Translations under genes and position numbers: made by a program
Assembly: GCF_019393635.1 (NCBI RefSeq)
Contig: NC_057861.1
Location: forward strand, 60,310,532-60,374,531
Source of the DNA: Dromiciops gliroides
Lineage: Eukaryota > Chordata > Mammalia > Microbiotheria > Microbiotheriidae
Direction: 5' to 3'
DNA length: 64,000 bases
In this document: piece after piece, positions 62,831 through 64,000 of the stretch
How the letters are laid out: each line of letters opens with the position of its first letter
Position numbering within the stretch: position 1 is the stretch's first letter
Notes under the pieces: generated by a model
Databases searched by the model: none
Told to the model about the DNA's origin: nothing
Seen by the model: the letters and a program-made list of their open reading frames with translations, nothing else

Positions 62831-63123
62831 ACTTTGGACCCATGTGGATGGCCACTGAGAGCATGGAGTGACTGGACCCTCAGCACTGGGTCTCAGAAGA
62901 AGACAGGGTGTTGGTTTAGAAGAGGAGGAATTTCTGAATGTGATTAGAAGTAGAAATAGACCCCTAAGTCTTTCCTTTCCTCCTTTCCCTATGGGTACCA
63001 GTCCAGGGGTGGAGGGTAGGGAAACAAGGGACTTGGGAAAGGGCTGGGCAGCCCCAGCTTGGAGCTGGGGGAGGGAGTGGGAATGACCCTAGAGCCCTCA
63101 AGATTTCCCCATCTTTGTTACAG

Positions 63124-63202
63124 ATGGGCCACCCCATCATGGCCTCGGCGACACCCTCCCCTCTGCCTCTGCCGCCACCACCGCCCACCGGAGCAGCAGC
63201 CG
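63124..63202 (+). CDS. WIZ: WIZ exon 3 (putative)
   Basis: Acceptor catctttgttacag|, donor |gtgagt, entering in phase 1 and leaving in phase 2. Joined to exon 2 it continues as DGPPHHGLGDTLPSASAA, so the frame stays open. An alanine/serine-rich linker. Phase match and flanking sites are the evidence; the gene continues beyond 64000. Confidence 0.5.
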
Positions 63203-63545
63203 GTGAGTGCCAGGCTAGTCTGCTTCTCACTTCCTGGGGGGGATGGAATAGGGTGGGCTCCATGCCTGAGGATAGCCTCTCCCCGCCCCTGTCCCCTTTC
63301 CCCTCTCCTCCAGTCTCAGACTGTTCCCCTAGAGGCAGAAGAGCAAGAATAAGGCTTTCCTAGTATGGGGGCACTAGAGACCAGGATGGACTTATATGGT
63401 AGGCCAGACCAGAAGGGGGTGCCTGAGGTCAGGGAGAGCATCTCTAGATGGGATTCAGGGCCGATGTATATAATCAGCTCATTTATCTGAGCTTGTGGAG
63501 GAAGCATTGGTGTGGATCAATGAGCAAGTTATGTGCTTGGCTTTC
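63203..63545 (+). other. Start of WIZ intron 3
   Basis: Unique sequence; I see nothing else in it. Confidence 0.4.
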
Positions 63546-63620
63546 AGTTTAATGCATCACACATTTATTAAATCCTACTGTGTGTAAGGCCTTGTGCTGT
63601 GGGGATGCAGTGTGCCTAGG
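63545..63620 (+). repeat. Ancient interspersed repeat fragment
   Basis: 'catcacacatttattaaatc' and 'taaggccttgtgctgtgggg'. Confidence 0.5.
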
Positions 63621-63721
63621 TAAGGGGGAAGAGTGTGGGGGTGAGGTAGTCTCCATCCCCCAGGATGGCTTCCAGGCTCCCCAGCCTAGGACTGGACCCT
63701 GAAGACCAGAAGAATAGCAGC

Positions 63722-63960
63722 ATGGTGTAGTGGAAAGAGACCTGGGCCTGGAGTCAGGAAAGATCTGGATTCTAATCCTGCCCCAGACACGTCATAGCTG
63801 TGTGATTATGGGCAAGTCACATAACCTCTCAGCCTTACTTTCTTCATCTGTAAAATGGGGTATAGTACTTGTACAACCTACCTCACAGGGTTGTTGTGAG
63901 GAGAGTGCTTTGTAAGCCCAAGAATGCTAATGATATGAGTTATCATTACTATTGTTATAT
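63722..63960 (+). repeat. MIR SINE, nearly complete
   Basis: Best MIR in the window: 'ggtgtagtggaaagagacct', 'catagctgtgtgattatggg', 'cttcatctgtaaaatggggt', 'cctcacagggttgttgtgag'. Confidence 0.85.
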
Positions 63961-64000
63961 AGGTGGAAAGTAACAACCTCTACCCTCAAGGAGCTCACTC

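Larger units (their letters stand above)
47488..63123 (+). other. WIZ intron 2
   Basis: A 15.6 kb intron with the second minisatellite, several SINEs, L1 pieces and a solo LTR. Stretches at 47490-48810, 50130-51200, 57560-58240 and 62140-62650 look unique and show no gene. Confidence 0.5.

Overview
The window is a piece of a marsupial nuclear genome, most likely from an Australian-type marsupial. The main evidence is the dense crop of one tRNA-headed SINE (roughly 35 copies, counting composites) whose right half reads like the Australian form rather than the South American opossum form. Marsupial-type L1 copies, RTE-tailed composite SINEs and many old MIR, L2 and CR1/L3 relics support this. 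Nothing in it is bacterial or viral in organisation. Human comparisons are from memory, not from a search.

Layout. Positions 1-14,370 hold no host gene that I can see. This stretch is a nested stack of LINEs and SINEs: an L1 on the + strand is split by a younger, reversed L1, which itself carries SINEs and an unidentified 0.5 kb insert. Positions 14,370-34,370 hold RASAL3, a Ras GTPase-activating protein, on the + strand. It has a non-coding first exon, 17 coding exons, a stop at 34,073 and a polyadenylation signal at 34,347. All splice junctions are GT-AG and all phases agree, except that coding exon 1 is one base short. Positions 34,370-43,990 are a repeat-rich spacer. Positions 43,990-44,410 form a CpG-island promoter and first exon of a second + strand gene. 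Its next two exons lie at 47,214 and 63,124 and it runs off the right edge. The gene order RASAL3 then WIZ on one strand is the human order, so I call this gene WIZ, but its identity rests mainly on synteny.

The two genes do different jobs. RASAL3 is a haematopoietic Ras-GAP. WIZ is a zinc-finger partner of the G9a/GLP histone methyltransferases. No joint function is implied.

Most unusual features: (1) an apparent one-base deletion in RASAL3 coding exon 1; (2) two 33-bp minisatellite arrays, one in a RASAL3 intron and one in a WIZ intron, built from the same unit, which looks like the tail of a CR1/L3-MIR3 retroelement; (3) a nearly unbroken pyrimidine tract of about 1.2 kb just inside WIZ; (4) microsatellites lying between SINE tails and their target duplications, expanded from the target sequence; (5) SINEs stacked twice on one target site. 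I found no convincing new protein-coding system.
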